Origin: Candidatus Zixiibacteriota bacterium
Lineage (GTDB): Bacteria > Zixibacteria > MSB-5A5 > GN15 > JAAZOE01
Direction of reading: 5' to 3'
Length of the DNA: 14,990 nucleotides
Assembly: GCA_012797915.1 (NCBI GenBank)
Contig: JAAZOE010000369.1
Span: 1-14,990 of the forward strand
Both the position numbers and the translations under genes were made by a program. This document shows positions 1-6,698 of the stretch, one piece after another (the first letter of the stretch is position 1; every line of letters begins with the position of its first letter). The notes under the pieces were generated by a model, which was not told the origin of the DNA, made no database searches, and worked only from the letters and a program-made list of their open reading frames with translations.

Positions 1-59
1 TGCAGGGTCCTTAGCCGACGGCGCTTCTGCGGCGGCGGCGATGACCCTGCAGTCTTTCA
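1..59. repeat. Direct repeat copy 1 with palindromic ends
   Basis: This stretch matches 219-277 at 56 of 59 positions (mismatches at offsets 13, 20 and 21). Inside it, TGCAGGGTC (1-9) and GACCCTGCA (43-51) are perfect inverted repeats around a GC-rich core with a GCG/GGC triplet run. The copy starts at the window edge, so its left limit is unknown. No transposase or ORF is associated. It could be a small palindromic intergenic repeat or a duplicated terminator-like structure. Confidence 0.75.
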
Positions 60-218
60 ATGGCTTACAATGTGATGATATGTGCGATTTCCGGGAAGGC
101 AATCTCCAGGGGCACATCGCCGCATCTTATGGGACAACCTCATCCTCATCTGCCGGGGCTCTTCCATTGTGCCCGGTAGATGTCCTGAGGTTGATCCATG
201 GGCCTGTTTCGGCCGATC

Positions 219-277
219 TGCAGGGTCCTTGGCCGACAACGCTTCTGCGGCGGCGGCGATGACCCTGCAGTCTTTCA
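219..277. repeat. Direct repeat copy 2 with palindromic ends
   Basis: Second copy of the 59-bp element, 218 bp from the first. Its ends form a 10-bp perfect inverted repeat, CTGCAGGGTC (218-227) and GACCCTGCAG (261-270), each containing a CTGCAG site. It lies about 55 bp past the transketolase stop, so on that transcript it would fold into a long hairpin. There is no T-tract, so a terminator role is inference only. The sequence between the copies (60-217) shows only faint similarity to 278-332 and no supportable gene. Confidence 0.75.
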
Positions 278-332
278 GTGAGTTGCAGTCAGGTAACCAC
301 TTGCGTGTTTTACCTTCCGGGGAAATCTCGGA

Positions 333-2351
333 TTACTGCGACAATACCCGGCGGGCGAACCCCGCGATGGCCTCGGGAGTGAACCCGAATTCTTTGAATA
401 GAACATCCCCCGGCGCCGAGGCCCCAAACCGATTGATCCCCAGACACCGATCGGCCGACCCGGTCCACCGTTCCCACCCCATCGTCACCTGCGCCTCGAC
501 CGAGATGGTCTTTTCTCCCGACGGCAATATCATCCGTCGATATTCTTCCGGCTGGGAGGCGAAAAGCTCCCAACTCGGCATGCTGACCACCCGAATCACC
601 TTTCCCTCGGCCTCCAGCGAATGTGCGGCCGCGATGGCGGGGGAGACCTCCGACCCGGTCGCAACGATGATCAAATCATGTTTGCCGTCGCTGGACGACC
701 GATAAACAATATACGCCCCACGCCGCACCCCGTCGCGGACGGCCTCAACCGGCAAGTCCAATACCGGCACCGCTTGACGGGTCAACGCCAGGGCCGTCGG
801 GCCGCCGCCGTTCCGCAAAGCGAATTCCCAGGCCGCGGCCGTCTCGTTCGGATCGGCGGGACGGAAGACCGTCAGGCCGGGAATGGCGCGGAGAGAGGCG
901 ACCTGTTCGACCGGCTGATGCGTCGGGCCGTCCTCCCCCACGCCGATGCTGTCGTGGGTGAAAATATATATAACGGGTAGTTTCATCAGCGCCGCCAGCC
1001 GAATAGCCGGGCGCATATAGTCGGCGAAAACCAGGAAGGTCCCGCAATAGGGGATGATTCCTGTATGCAGGGCCAGGCCGTTGGCTATTGCTCCCATGGC
1101 ATGTTCACGGACACCGAAACGGAGATATCGGCCGATAGGACTATCGCCGGTGAAATCGTACGATGACTTGATCAGCGTATTATTCGACGGTGTCAGATCG
1201 GCCGAACCACCCATCAGTTCCGGGATCACTCCGGCCAGCGCATTGATCACCTGTCCGGAAGCCGCCCGCGTCGCCATTGGCTTCTCGAACGACGGCAGCG
1301 ATTCTTTCCATCCCGACCCGAATTTCCGTTCCAGCGCGGCGATATACGCTTCGGCTTCGGCAGGAAACTCCTTTTTGTATCTCTGCCAGAGGTCGGCCCA
1401 GTCCTGATGGAGTCTTTCGCTCCGTTCCATCGCCGACCGGCGGAATTCTTCTGCCTCCGGCGGAATATGAAACGTCGGCTCCACGGGCCAGTCCAGTCTC
1501 TGCTTGGCTCCCCGGACCTCCTCCGCTCCGAGTGGAGAACCGTGCGCCTCCGAACTGTCCTGTTTGGTCGGCGCGCCGAAAGCGATATGGGTCCTGACGG
1601 CGATTAGCGACGGCTTGTCCGTCACCTGCCGGGCCGTTTCAATCGCCCCCGCAATCGCCTCACAGTCATTGCCGTCAGCCACCCGCTGAGTATGCCAGCC
1701 ATAGGCCTGGAAGCGGGCTACCACGTCTTCGGTGAATGTGATTTCCGTCGGACCGTCGATGGAAATATGGTTGTCATCGTACAACACGATCAGCCGTCCC
1801 AGACCCAGATGCCCGGCCAGCGAGGCGGCCTCGTGTGAAATTCCTTCCATCAGGCAACCGTCGCCGACCATGGCATAGGTGAAATGATCGACTAGGTCGA
1901 ATCCCGGCTTGTTGAACCGGGCGGCCAAATGCCGCTCGGCGATGGCCATGCCGACCGCATTAGCCAGCCCCTGCCCCAACGGTCCGGTAGTCGTCTCGAC
2001 GCCCGGGGTGTGACCATACTCCGGATGTCCCGGCGTGCGGCTGTTCCATTGACGGAAATTCTTCAACTCCTCCAGAGGCAAATCATACCCCGAAAGATGC
2101 AAAAGAGCATAAAGGAGCATCGAGCCGTGCCCGGCCGATAGGACAAACCGGTCACGGTCCGGCCACTCCGGTCGCTGCGGACAATGCCGGAGGAATCGAT
2201 CGAAAAGGGTGAACGCCATCGGCGCCGCCCCCATCGGCATCCCCGGATGGCCGGATTTGGCCTTCTCGATGGCATCCACCGCCAGAAAACGAATACAATT
2301 GATAATCCTCTGCTGTTGTTTGGCATCCATGACCGCCTGCGGCCTGTCCAT
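333..2351 (-). CDS. tkt: Transketolase
   Basis: Full-length transketolase of 672 residues, the usual size of the bacterial enzyme. It is a thiamine-diphosphate enzyme of the pentose phosphate pathway that moves two-carbon units between sugar phosphates in the cytosol. Visible motifs are SGHPGMPMGAAPM (33-45), the ThDP/Mg site GDG (163-165) with DDN (192-194), the RFGVREHAMG segment (411-420) whose Glu416 fits the catalytic ThDP-activating glutamate, and HDSIGVGEDGPTHQP (466-480), the family hallmark of the pyrimidine domain. The chosen ATG has AAGGGAG about 8 nt upstream; a second ATG at codon 8 lacks one so well placed. It is the last gene of a leftward cluster, 58 nt after the Mut7-C gene. 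No T-tailed hairpin follows the stop; the repeat at 218-270 may serve. Family assignment is certain; operon membership is inferred from spacing. Confidence 0.97.
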   Translation of the reverse strand: MDRPQAVMDAKQQQRIINCIRFLAVDAIEKAKSGHPGMPMGAAPMAFTLFDRFLRHCPQRPEWPDRDRFVLSAGHGSMLLYALLHLSGYDLPLEELKNFRQWNSRTPGHPEYGHTPGVETTTGPLGQGLANAVGMAIAERHLAARFNKPGFDLVDHFTYAMVGDGCLMEGISHEAASLAGHLGLGRLIVLYDDNHISIDGPTEITFTEDVVARFQAYGWHTQRVADGNDCEAIAGAIETARQVTDKPSLIAVRTHIAFGAPTKQDSSEAHGSPLGAEEVRGAKQRLDWPVEPTFHIPPEAEEFRRSAMERSERLHQDWADLWQRYKKEFPAEAEAYIAALERKFGSGWKESLPSFEKPMATRAASGQVINALAGVIPELMGGSADLTPSNNTLIKSSYDFTGDSPIGRYLRFGVREHAMGAIANGLALHTGIIPYCGTFLVFADYMRPAIRLAALMKLPVIYIFTHDSIGVGEDGPTHQPVEQVASLRAIPGLTVFRPADPNETAAAWEFALRNGGGPTALALTRQAVPVLDLPVEAVRDGVRRGAYIVYRSSSDGKHDLIIVATGSEVSPAIAAAHSLEAEGKVIRVVSMPSWELFASQPEEYRRMILPSGEKTISVEAQVTMGWERWTGSADRCLGINRFGASAPGDVLFKEFGFTPEAIAGFARRVLSQ

Positions 2352-2409
2352 GGTCTTCTCCCTTGTTGGACCGTCCGTTGTCTTCGGGGGGAATATAGCT
2401 ATTTTATGA

Positions 2410-2901
2410 TTACCCGGAAACCATGATTCCGAATCGTTCCAGCCGACGAATCATCGCCTCCACGTGGGTCCCGGACCAATAGACCCGCCGACAAATAGGG
2501 CAGAGGAAAAACTCCTCATGATGTTGATAGGTGAACGGGAAGACACGTTGAGAAATCGATTCCTTGGAGACCGGCTCGATCCAGCCGTTATCCTCCAGAC
2601 AGCGGCTGAACAACCGGTTCTTCCGAAACGTCAGTCCGAAACGCGCCAGCACGGCGCGAAGCTGATCCGGCCAACGGTCCTGCTCAATAAAAAACAGGTT
2701 GCGGACCAGCGTCCGCTCGACCAGCCGATGATCCCGCGTCAGAATCCACCGTCTTTCATCGAGGGCAATCCGGATGAGACGGCTGTCGGTCATATCCCGG
2801 TCGAAGGCGGCGTCGAATCCCCCCACGCGAAGATACCGGGCCAGTTTCCCCAAGTGGTCGTCGCAGACGAATCTCGGTTCGGATGGATGACCGTTTTCCA
2901 T
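2410..2901 (-). CDS. Mut7-C RNase domain protein with altered zinc ribbon
   Basis: A 163-residue protein matching the stand-alone Mut7-C (DUF82, PF01927) type. It has a PIN-like domain (about 10-90) with DDHLGKLARYLRVGGFD (14-30) and RWILTRDHRL (51-60), then a C-terminal ribbon with CPICRRVYWSGTH (134-146). Family members are predicted RNases; the biochemical substrate is not known to me. In most relatives I recall, the ribbon's first knuckle reads RCLxCN, but here it is RCLEDN (100-105), so one expected zinc ligand is missing. The ATG at 2901 follows GAGGTG by 3 nt; a GTG two codons earlier is an alternative, and the much longer open frame upstream overlaps the DUF6599-like gene and is not believed. 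It starts 32 nt after that gene's stop. Confidence 0.85.
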   Translation of the reverse strand: MENGHPSEPRFVCDDHLGKLARYLRVGGFDAAFDRDMTDSRLIRIALDERRWILTRDHRLVERTLVRNLFFIEQDRWPDQLRAVLARFGLTFRKNRLFSRCLEDNGWIEPVSKESISQRVFPFTYQHHEEFFLCPICRRVYWSGTHVEAMIRRLERFGIMVSG

Positions 2902-2933
2902 GCGCACCTCATCTTCCGATCCGGGGAGGGTGC

Positions 2934-3851
2934 CTACTTTCCGGATTGTCTCAACCGGGCCAGCATCCCATCCGCCGCCGTTTGGGCCGCGGTTTCGGAA
3001 CCACCCACGGCAACGACCATATATATCCCCGTTCGGGCGCATACCAGGCTCTTGCCCCGGCGATCGCTCATGAGGAATCGCTCATCGCTTGTCCCCGGTC
3101 CCTTTTCGTCCATGGCGAAAGTCGAATCGCCGGCGAATGTCGTCCGGGCGGTCTCAAACCGGGACCGGCAGGCCGCATCCGAATCATCCACAAACACGAA
3201 GGTTGTAACCTTGCCGTAATCGGCGACATACCCTTCCTTGCAGGCAAAAATATCACTGGCGCCGAAACGATAGAAATTGCTGAGGGCGATCGGCCCGCGG
3301 ATATAGGTGACGGCCGGCCTTTGACCATCGACAACCGATGATATCTTTCCGGCCAAGCGCGGCGGTTCTCCAGATTCGGTGATTCTTTTCTCAATAGCGG
3401 CGGCAAGATTGTTCAGGGCAGCCTTCGTTACCGACATCGTATCCGTTCCGGTCAAGGTCGCCAGATACCGTCCCTTCCAGAAATTGATGTAATAGTCGGT
3501 CCGCCGCCCGCCGTTCCCCATCTGAACATCCCGTCCCTCGCCGCGCGTTTTGAATGTGAAAATGCCGTAGGCCGCACCCGGATCGGACATCTCATACAAC
3601 TCAACCATGACGCTATGCCCGGCATCGTCGACAAATTCCTGCGATCCGGCCCGGACGAACCCATACTCCCGGTATACTTCCGCCCCGCCGTCGATCATCC
3701 GAAACAGGTCGTCGCCGATATATTCCATGACCGGGTCGACGGCCGTCCAGCCCGGCGTTTCCCCGGATCGGGGAAAATATCCGGACAAATCCCCGGCGAT
3801 CGTTGTCGCGGCCGCTATCGACAACGCCACCACCGGCGCGAAGAACCGCAT
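2934..3851 (-). CDS. Secreted DUF6599-like protein
   Basis: A 305-residue protein with an N-terminal signal peptide (residues 1-20, hydrophobic ALSIAAATTIA then G/D). The mature part contains LFRMIDGGAEVYREYGF (49-65), the pattern I associate with the DUF6599 family, and a second half ending in VVAVGG and a helical tail. Function is unknown; it should act outside the cytoplasm. Its ATG shares one base with the TGA of the upstream DUF362 gene (TGATG), so translation is probably coupled, with GGAGAAG inside the upstream gene acting as SD. A longer in-frame extension exists but would overlap the DUF362 gene. Proteins of this kind often sit beside DUF362 genes in my recollection, which suggests a shared extracytoplasmic role; that link is inference. 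Confidence 0.75.
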   Translation of the reverse strand: MRFFAPVVALSIAAATTIAGDLSGYFPRSGETPGWTAVDPVMEYIGDDLFRMIDGGAEVYREYGFVRAGSQEFVDDAGHSVMVELYEMSDPGAAYGIFTFKTRGEGRDVQMGNGGRRTDYYINFWKGRYLATLTGTDTMSVTKAALNNLAAAIEKRITESGEPPRLAGKISSVVDGQRPAVTYIRGPIALSNFYRFGASDIFACKEGYVADYGKVTTFVFVDDSDAACRSRFETARTTFAGDSTFAMDEKGPGTSDERFLMSDRRGKSLVCARTGIYMVVAVGGSETAAQTAADGMLARLRQSGK

Positions 3852-4795
3852 CAAATCTTCTCCAGCGAAAGTTCCTTGATGGTCAGTTTCTGAAGATCGG
3901 TTTGGCCGATGCCATGAGCGGCGGCATTGGCCAGCACCCCCACGTCGTTCCATTTCAGGTCCAAAAAACGAAGACAATAACTGTCTTGGGCCACCGGATC
4001 GGTCCCGGCCACGACCGTATCGGCTTTGCCCAGTTTCCCGGGTCCGAACGGCCCGTTGGTCAAGAGAAATTCGGTGCAGTCGGTGATACACAGCGTCGGC
4101 TTTCGCACCAGATTGAGGTCGGCGATACACTGGAACATATGCGGCATCTCGTCGTACCCCGGCTCACCATCCCCGCTGGTGTGGATGAATCGATTGGTCG
4201 GCTCTCCGGGGCAGGCCCCCATCATGTTCTTCATCGTTCCGGTATACAGGGTCCCGTCGTGGTTTTTCATGATCGGCATGTTGATGAAGACATCATATTC
4301 CATCACCTCCCGGGCGACCTGGGCCGTCTTGAGAATCTTTGCCTTCGGGATCTGGACGGTGACGTACCGGTCGCCGGAAAACCGGATGGTATCGAAATCC
4401 GCGCTCAGCGCCTTGTCTTCCTGGTACCGCTTCCAGAACCCCGATGGTCCCCGCAGGAGACAGCAAATCTCCGATGCCCCGGCCTCATTGCACATCCTGA
4501 CCGCGGCCATGATGATATCCGCCTTGACGAATGACCCGGGATTACGGAAGCCGATGTTCGGCAGGAGAACCACCCTGGCCCCCTTGGTCACGAACCGCTT
4601 CATCCCGCCCAACAGCTCCACCGCCCTGGTCGTGGCGACATAGGAATCGGCCCCCGTCACCGCCGCGATATCGATCGGCGCCCCGGCGGCCGGCTCGGCG
4701 AACAAGCGCTCCGCCAGTCCGCCGCCAACCATGCCTAAGGCGCCTAGAGCGGCGGTCTGCTTGATAAAGGCCCGACGTTTTATCGCCGTATCCAT
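3851..4795 (-). CDS. Tat-exported DUF362 protein
   Basis: A 314-residue protein that starts with a twin-arginine signal: KRRAFIK at 6-12, then a hydrophobic stretch and an Ala-rich cleavage region near residue 38. The body is the DUF362 (PF04015) fold, recognised by INMPIMKNH (171-179) and MKNMMG (188-193), and by the C-terminal VVAGTDPVAQD and AAAHGIGQTD segments. DUF362 proteins are of uncertain function and some carry iron-sulfur domains; none is visible here. Tat export suggests it folds, perhaps with a cofactor, before export. The ATG at 4795 is preceded by GGGGAGG with 5-nt spacing, which decides the start; the open frame runs on to 5284 but across the leader and the small ORF on the other strand. 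First gene of the leftward cluster. Confidence 0.88.
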   Translation of the reverse strand: MDTAIKRRAFIKQTAALGALGMVGGGLAERLFAEPAAGAPIDIAAVTGADSYVATTRAVELLGGMKRFVTKGARVVLLPNIGFRNPGSFVKADIIMAAVRMCNEAGASEICCLLRGPSGFWKRYQEDKALSADFDTIRFSGDRYVTVQIPKAKILKTAQVAREVMEYDVFINMPIMKNHDGTLYTGTMKNMMGACPGEPTNRFIHTSGDGEPGYDEMPHMFQCIADLNLVRKPTLCITDCTEFLLTNGPFGPGKLGKADTVVAGTDPVAQDSYCLRFLDLKWNDVGVLANAAAHGIGQTDLQKLTIKELSLEKI

Positions 4796-5107
4796 CTGTT
4801 CCTCCCCTGCTTGACTTCGTTTCCTTGTACCCAAAAGGTACGAAACCTTTCCCGGTTTCGCATCAGAATTCCGCCAGGCCGGAGCAAGGGTGGTTCCTGA
4901 CTTTCCAAGAAGACCATCGAGACGATATTTTTTTTGTTGCCATACCGGAGCCGTCTGTCTTGATTTTGGCAGATTGACTATATGCGGATTTGAGAATCCG
5001 TCCGGACAGGCCGGGCAGTACGGTTCAGAGGTCTTTCCGGCGATAGATACGGGTCGCGATGGATAACGCGACAAAGGGTCATACAACTCAATCGACGGAG
5101 GCTCGTC
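4796..5107. other. Gene-free divergent leader region with several hairpins
   Basis: This 312-bp stretch separates the leftward DUF362 cluster from the rightward lysine-rich small ORF. It carries two adjacent hairpins near the DUF362 start (4827-4860, listed separately). It also has CGGATT-tgag-AATCCG (4985-5000), GTCGCG-N8-CGCGAC (5053-5072), and an eight-T run (4928-4935) after a weak 4-bp stem. I see no convincing sigma-70 promoter in either direction and no riboswitch consensus I recognise. Confidence 0.5.
4827..4860 (-). promoter_or_regulatory. Tandem hairpins in the DUF362 leader
   Basis: Read on the minus strand, a perfect 7-bp stem CGAAACC/GGTTTCG with a 6-nt loop (4841-4860) is followed immediately by a 5-bp stem GTACC/GGTAC with a 5-nt loop (4827-4841; the two share one base). 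They lie 32 nt upstream of the DUF362 ATG, just before its SD. They may modulate translation or mRNA stability; there is no T-tract to make either a terminator. Confidence 0.5.
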
Positions 5108-5176
5108 ATGGGTAAGTCCAAAGACAAAGGGAAAAAGGAAACCAAGAAACCCAAAAAGGACAAGAAGGCCAAGTAG
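5108..5176 (+). CDS. Lysine-rich 22-residue small protein
   Basis: A 22-codon ORF starting MGKSKDKGKKE, with 12 lysines and only two acidic clusters' worth of Asp/Glu. It has no hydrophobic segment and would be highly basic and probably disordered. GGAGG sits 6 nt before the ATG, an SD as good as those of the large genes, and an 8-bp hairpin follows 19 nt after the TAG. Small proteins beginning with a similar KSKD..KKE pattern occur in other bacteria as far as I recall, but I know no function; RNA or ribosome binding is a guess based on charge. It stands alone between the divergent DUF362 cluster and the TonB-domain gene. Confidence 0.6.
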   Translation: MGKSKDKGKKETKKPKKDKKAK

Positions 5177-5195
5177 CCGCTTCGCCATCTCCTTT

Positions 5196-5219
5196 CCGGG
5201 CGGCCTTCCGTCCGCCCGG
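5196..5219 (+). terminator. Hairpin after the lysine-rich small ORF
   Basis: Perfect 8-bp stem CCGGGCGG/CCGCCCGG with an 8-nt loop, 19 nt past the small ORF's stop. No T-tract follows, so it is a possible Rho-type or stability hairpin and not a classical intrinsic terminator. Confidence 0.45.
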
Positions 5220-5388
5220 GAGTTGTCGCTTTGCGAATGTGCCGGTCGGGGCATGACTCCCGGCCGGCTTTCCTTTGCGTCCAAGTACCATATTCCCTTA
5301 AACGATACCCCTTACCGTTCGTCTTGGAAAAGAACACCGCCGATGACCGCCTATCGACCGAGGAAAGAATTCAGAAGGGGAGAAGCGT

Positions 5389-6084
5389 ATGCGAAAATTG
5401 ATGTTGCCGTTGGTATTGTCGCTGGCCATAGCTGGTATCGCCGGGGCCGCCGTACCCGTCCTCCTCTCCGGCGGAGACGAGCCGGGGGAGAATTTCATCG
5501 CCGTCGATGTCATGCCGGAGATGATCTACCAGGCATCGCCCGAATATCCGGCCGAGGCGAAAGCCAAAGGAGCTGAAGGAAAAGTGACGGTTTCCCTTCG
5601 GGTGGAAATCGACGGGACCGTTTCCAGTCCGAAAGTCACGTCGTCGTCGGGGTCGTCTCTCCTCGATCAGGCGGCCTTGAAGGCGGCTGGAAATTACCGG
5701 TTCAAACCGGCGCAGCAGGATGGCAAGCCGGTGGCCGTCTGGGTCAGTTTCGTCGTCGTTTTCAAACTGGATACCGAAAAGAAACCGGCGCCGGCGGAGG
5801 CGTTTATCGCCGTCGATAACCAGCCGGAAATCATCAAGCAGATCGAACCGAAGTATCCTCCCCAGGCAGTCGAGGACAAGATTGAGGGGAAAGTGTTCAT
5901 CCAATTATTTGTCGATTCATCCGGGAAAGTGACCCAGGCCAAGGTGTCCAAATCCTCGGGGAGTAAACTTCTGGATGATGCCGCTTTGGAAGCCGGTCGG
6001 AAGTACGAATTCAAACCGGCCAGGCAGAACGGTCAACCGGTCGCCGTCTGGGTGTCCATGCCGGTCGTCTTTACGCTCGAATAG
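5389..6084 (+). CDS. Secreted protein with two tandem TonB C-terminal domains
   Basis: A 231-residue protein with a signal peptide or N-terminal anchor (residues 4-27) followed directly by two copies of the TonB C-terminal domain, about 45-128 and 145-231. Both copies share the family path YP..A......GKV and LLD.AAL.A...Y.FKPA. The copies are clearly homologous, e.g. SSGSSLLDQAAL (86-97) and SSGSKLLDDAAL (189-200), and both end in PVAVWVS plus VVF. It lacks the long Pro-rich spacer of true TonB energy transducers, so it is better called a TonB-domain periplasmic protein; its partner is unknown. GGGGAG lies 6 nt before the ATG. A 13-bp hairpin closes the gene. Both domains look intact. Confidence 0.85.
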   Translation: MRKLMLPLVLSLAIAGIAGAAVPVLLSGGDEPGENFIAVDVMPEMIYQASPEYPAEAKAKGAEGKVTVSLRVEIDGTVSSPKVTSSSGSSLLDQAALKAAGNYRFKPAQQDGKPVAVWVSFVVVFKLDTEKKPAPAEAFIAVDNQPEIIKQIEPKYPPQAVEDKIEGKVFIQLFVDSSGKVTQAKVSKSSGSKLLDDAALEAGRKYEFKPARQNGQPVAVWVSMPVVFTLE

Positions 6085-6111
6085 AGTCGTTACACCTTGT
6101 CTCGATCCGCC

Positions 6112-6144
6112 GATTCCGGCCGCCGCTAAAAGGCGGCCGGAATC
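6112..6144. terminator. 13-bp perfect hairpin between convergent genes
   Basis: GATTCCGGCCGCC and GGCGGCCGGAATC form a perfect 13-bp stem with a 7-nt loop (6125-6131). It lies 28 bp past the TonB-domain gene and 32 bp past the stop of the convergent membrane protein gene. There is no T-tract on either strand, but the position suggests it ends or insulates both transcripts. Confidence 0.65.
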
Positions 6145-6175
6145 ATCTGGCCCGGTCAATCCGGGTTTCATTCCC

Positions 6176-6493
6176 CTACGGCTGCGGCGGCTTCTGAGGC
6201 GATGGCTCCAGGTCCAGTTCGATCCCGCCGACCATCCCCGCGACCAGATTATACAGGGCCGCCATGATCAGGCCGCCGATGAATCCGGCGATGGCATAGA
6301 TGATCGGGAAAAAAATGATCGACCCGACCCCGAACAACATTCCCATCATCCCCGAAATCTCGGAATCTCCTCCAATGGAAGATACCATAAGGCTGATCAA
6401 ACTGAAGATGGCGCCGACAATCAACCCGATGATGAGGTAAAGTACGGCCGATACCTTGGCGCAGGAAAATGGCCCTATCCTCCTGAGAACCAT
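6176..6493 (-). CDS. Small two-helix membrane protein
   Basis: A 105-residue protein with two long hydrophobic segments, about 15-40 (VSAVLYLIIGLIVGAIFSLI) and 55-85 (GVGSIIFFPIIYAIAGFIGG), the second rich in Gly and Ala. It ends in YNLVAGMVGGIELDLE and a Pro-rich tail. The closing YN..A...GGIE.E pattern is shared by a group of short uncharacterised bacterial membrane proteins as I remember them (near DUF3566 in general look); function unknown. GGAGG five nt before the ATG at 6493 decides this start over a longer frame that begins at 6607 and lacks an SD. It is transcribed towards the TonB-domain gene and lies downstream of the M13 peptidase but behind that gene's terminator, so it needs its own promoter. 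Confidence 0.75.
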   Translation of the reverse strand: MVLRRIGPFSCAKVSAVLYLIIGLIVGAIFSLISLMVSSIGGDSEISGMMGMLFGVGSIIFFPIIYAIAGFIGGLIMAALYNLVAGMVGGIELDLEPSPQKPPQP

Positions 6494-6575
6494 GAAAACC
6501 TCCTTGTAAAACCTTCGACCCCGACGGCCTGCGGCCGCGATTTTGAAATTGATGGATATTTTCCTGAACGATAGG

Positions 6576-6604
6576 AATCTATTTATCACCCGCAAGGCCG
6601 TCAA
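6576..6604 (-). promoter_or_regulatory. Possible sigma-70 promoter of the small membrane protein gene
   Basis: On the minus strand TTGACG (6599-6604) and TAGATT (6576-6581) are 17 bp apart and lie between the peptidase terminator and the membrane protein start. The -35 matches 5 of 6 and the -10 matches 4 of 6 consensus bases, so support is moderate. Confidence 0.4.
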
Positions 6605-6631
6605 CAAGAAGATTCTCCCGCGACCGGCAAT

Positions 6632-6662
6632 AAAAAACGGGCGGGACTCGTTGTCCCGCCCG
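6632..6662 (-). terminator. Intrinsic terminator of the M13 peptidase gene
   Basis: A perfect 10-bp stem CGGGCGGGAC/GTCCCGCCCG with a 5-nt loop (6638-6662). On the minus strand it is followed directly by six T (6632-6637), 36 nt past the peptidase stop: a textbook Rho-independent terminator. Confidence 0.92.
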
Positions 6663-6698
6663 CCTGATACATGTCCGCTATCGATGGTTACGGAATAC

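Noticed and set aside
82..705. Long rightward open frame over the transketolase 3' end
   Set aside because: It runs antisense to a certain transketolase gene and has no SD or recognisable sequence; GC-rich shadow.
2464..3219. 251-codon rightward open frame
   Set aside because: Lies antisense to the Mut7-C and DUF6599-like genes, both with clear family motifs and SDs.
4861..4920. Possible SRP RNA or riboswitch because of CCAGGCCGGAGCAAGG
   Set aside because: The invariant GGAAG/AGCAG loop elements of SRP RNA are absent and no known aptamer consensus can be matched.
4796..5284. N-terminal extension of the DUF362 frame
   Set aside because: The Tat signal and GGGGAGG SD fix the start at 4795; the extension crosses the leader hairpins and the lysine-rich ORF.
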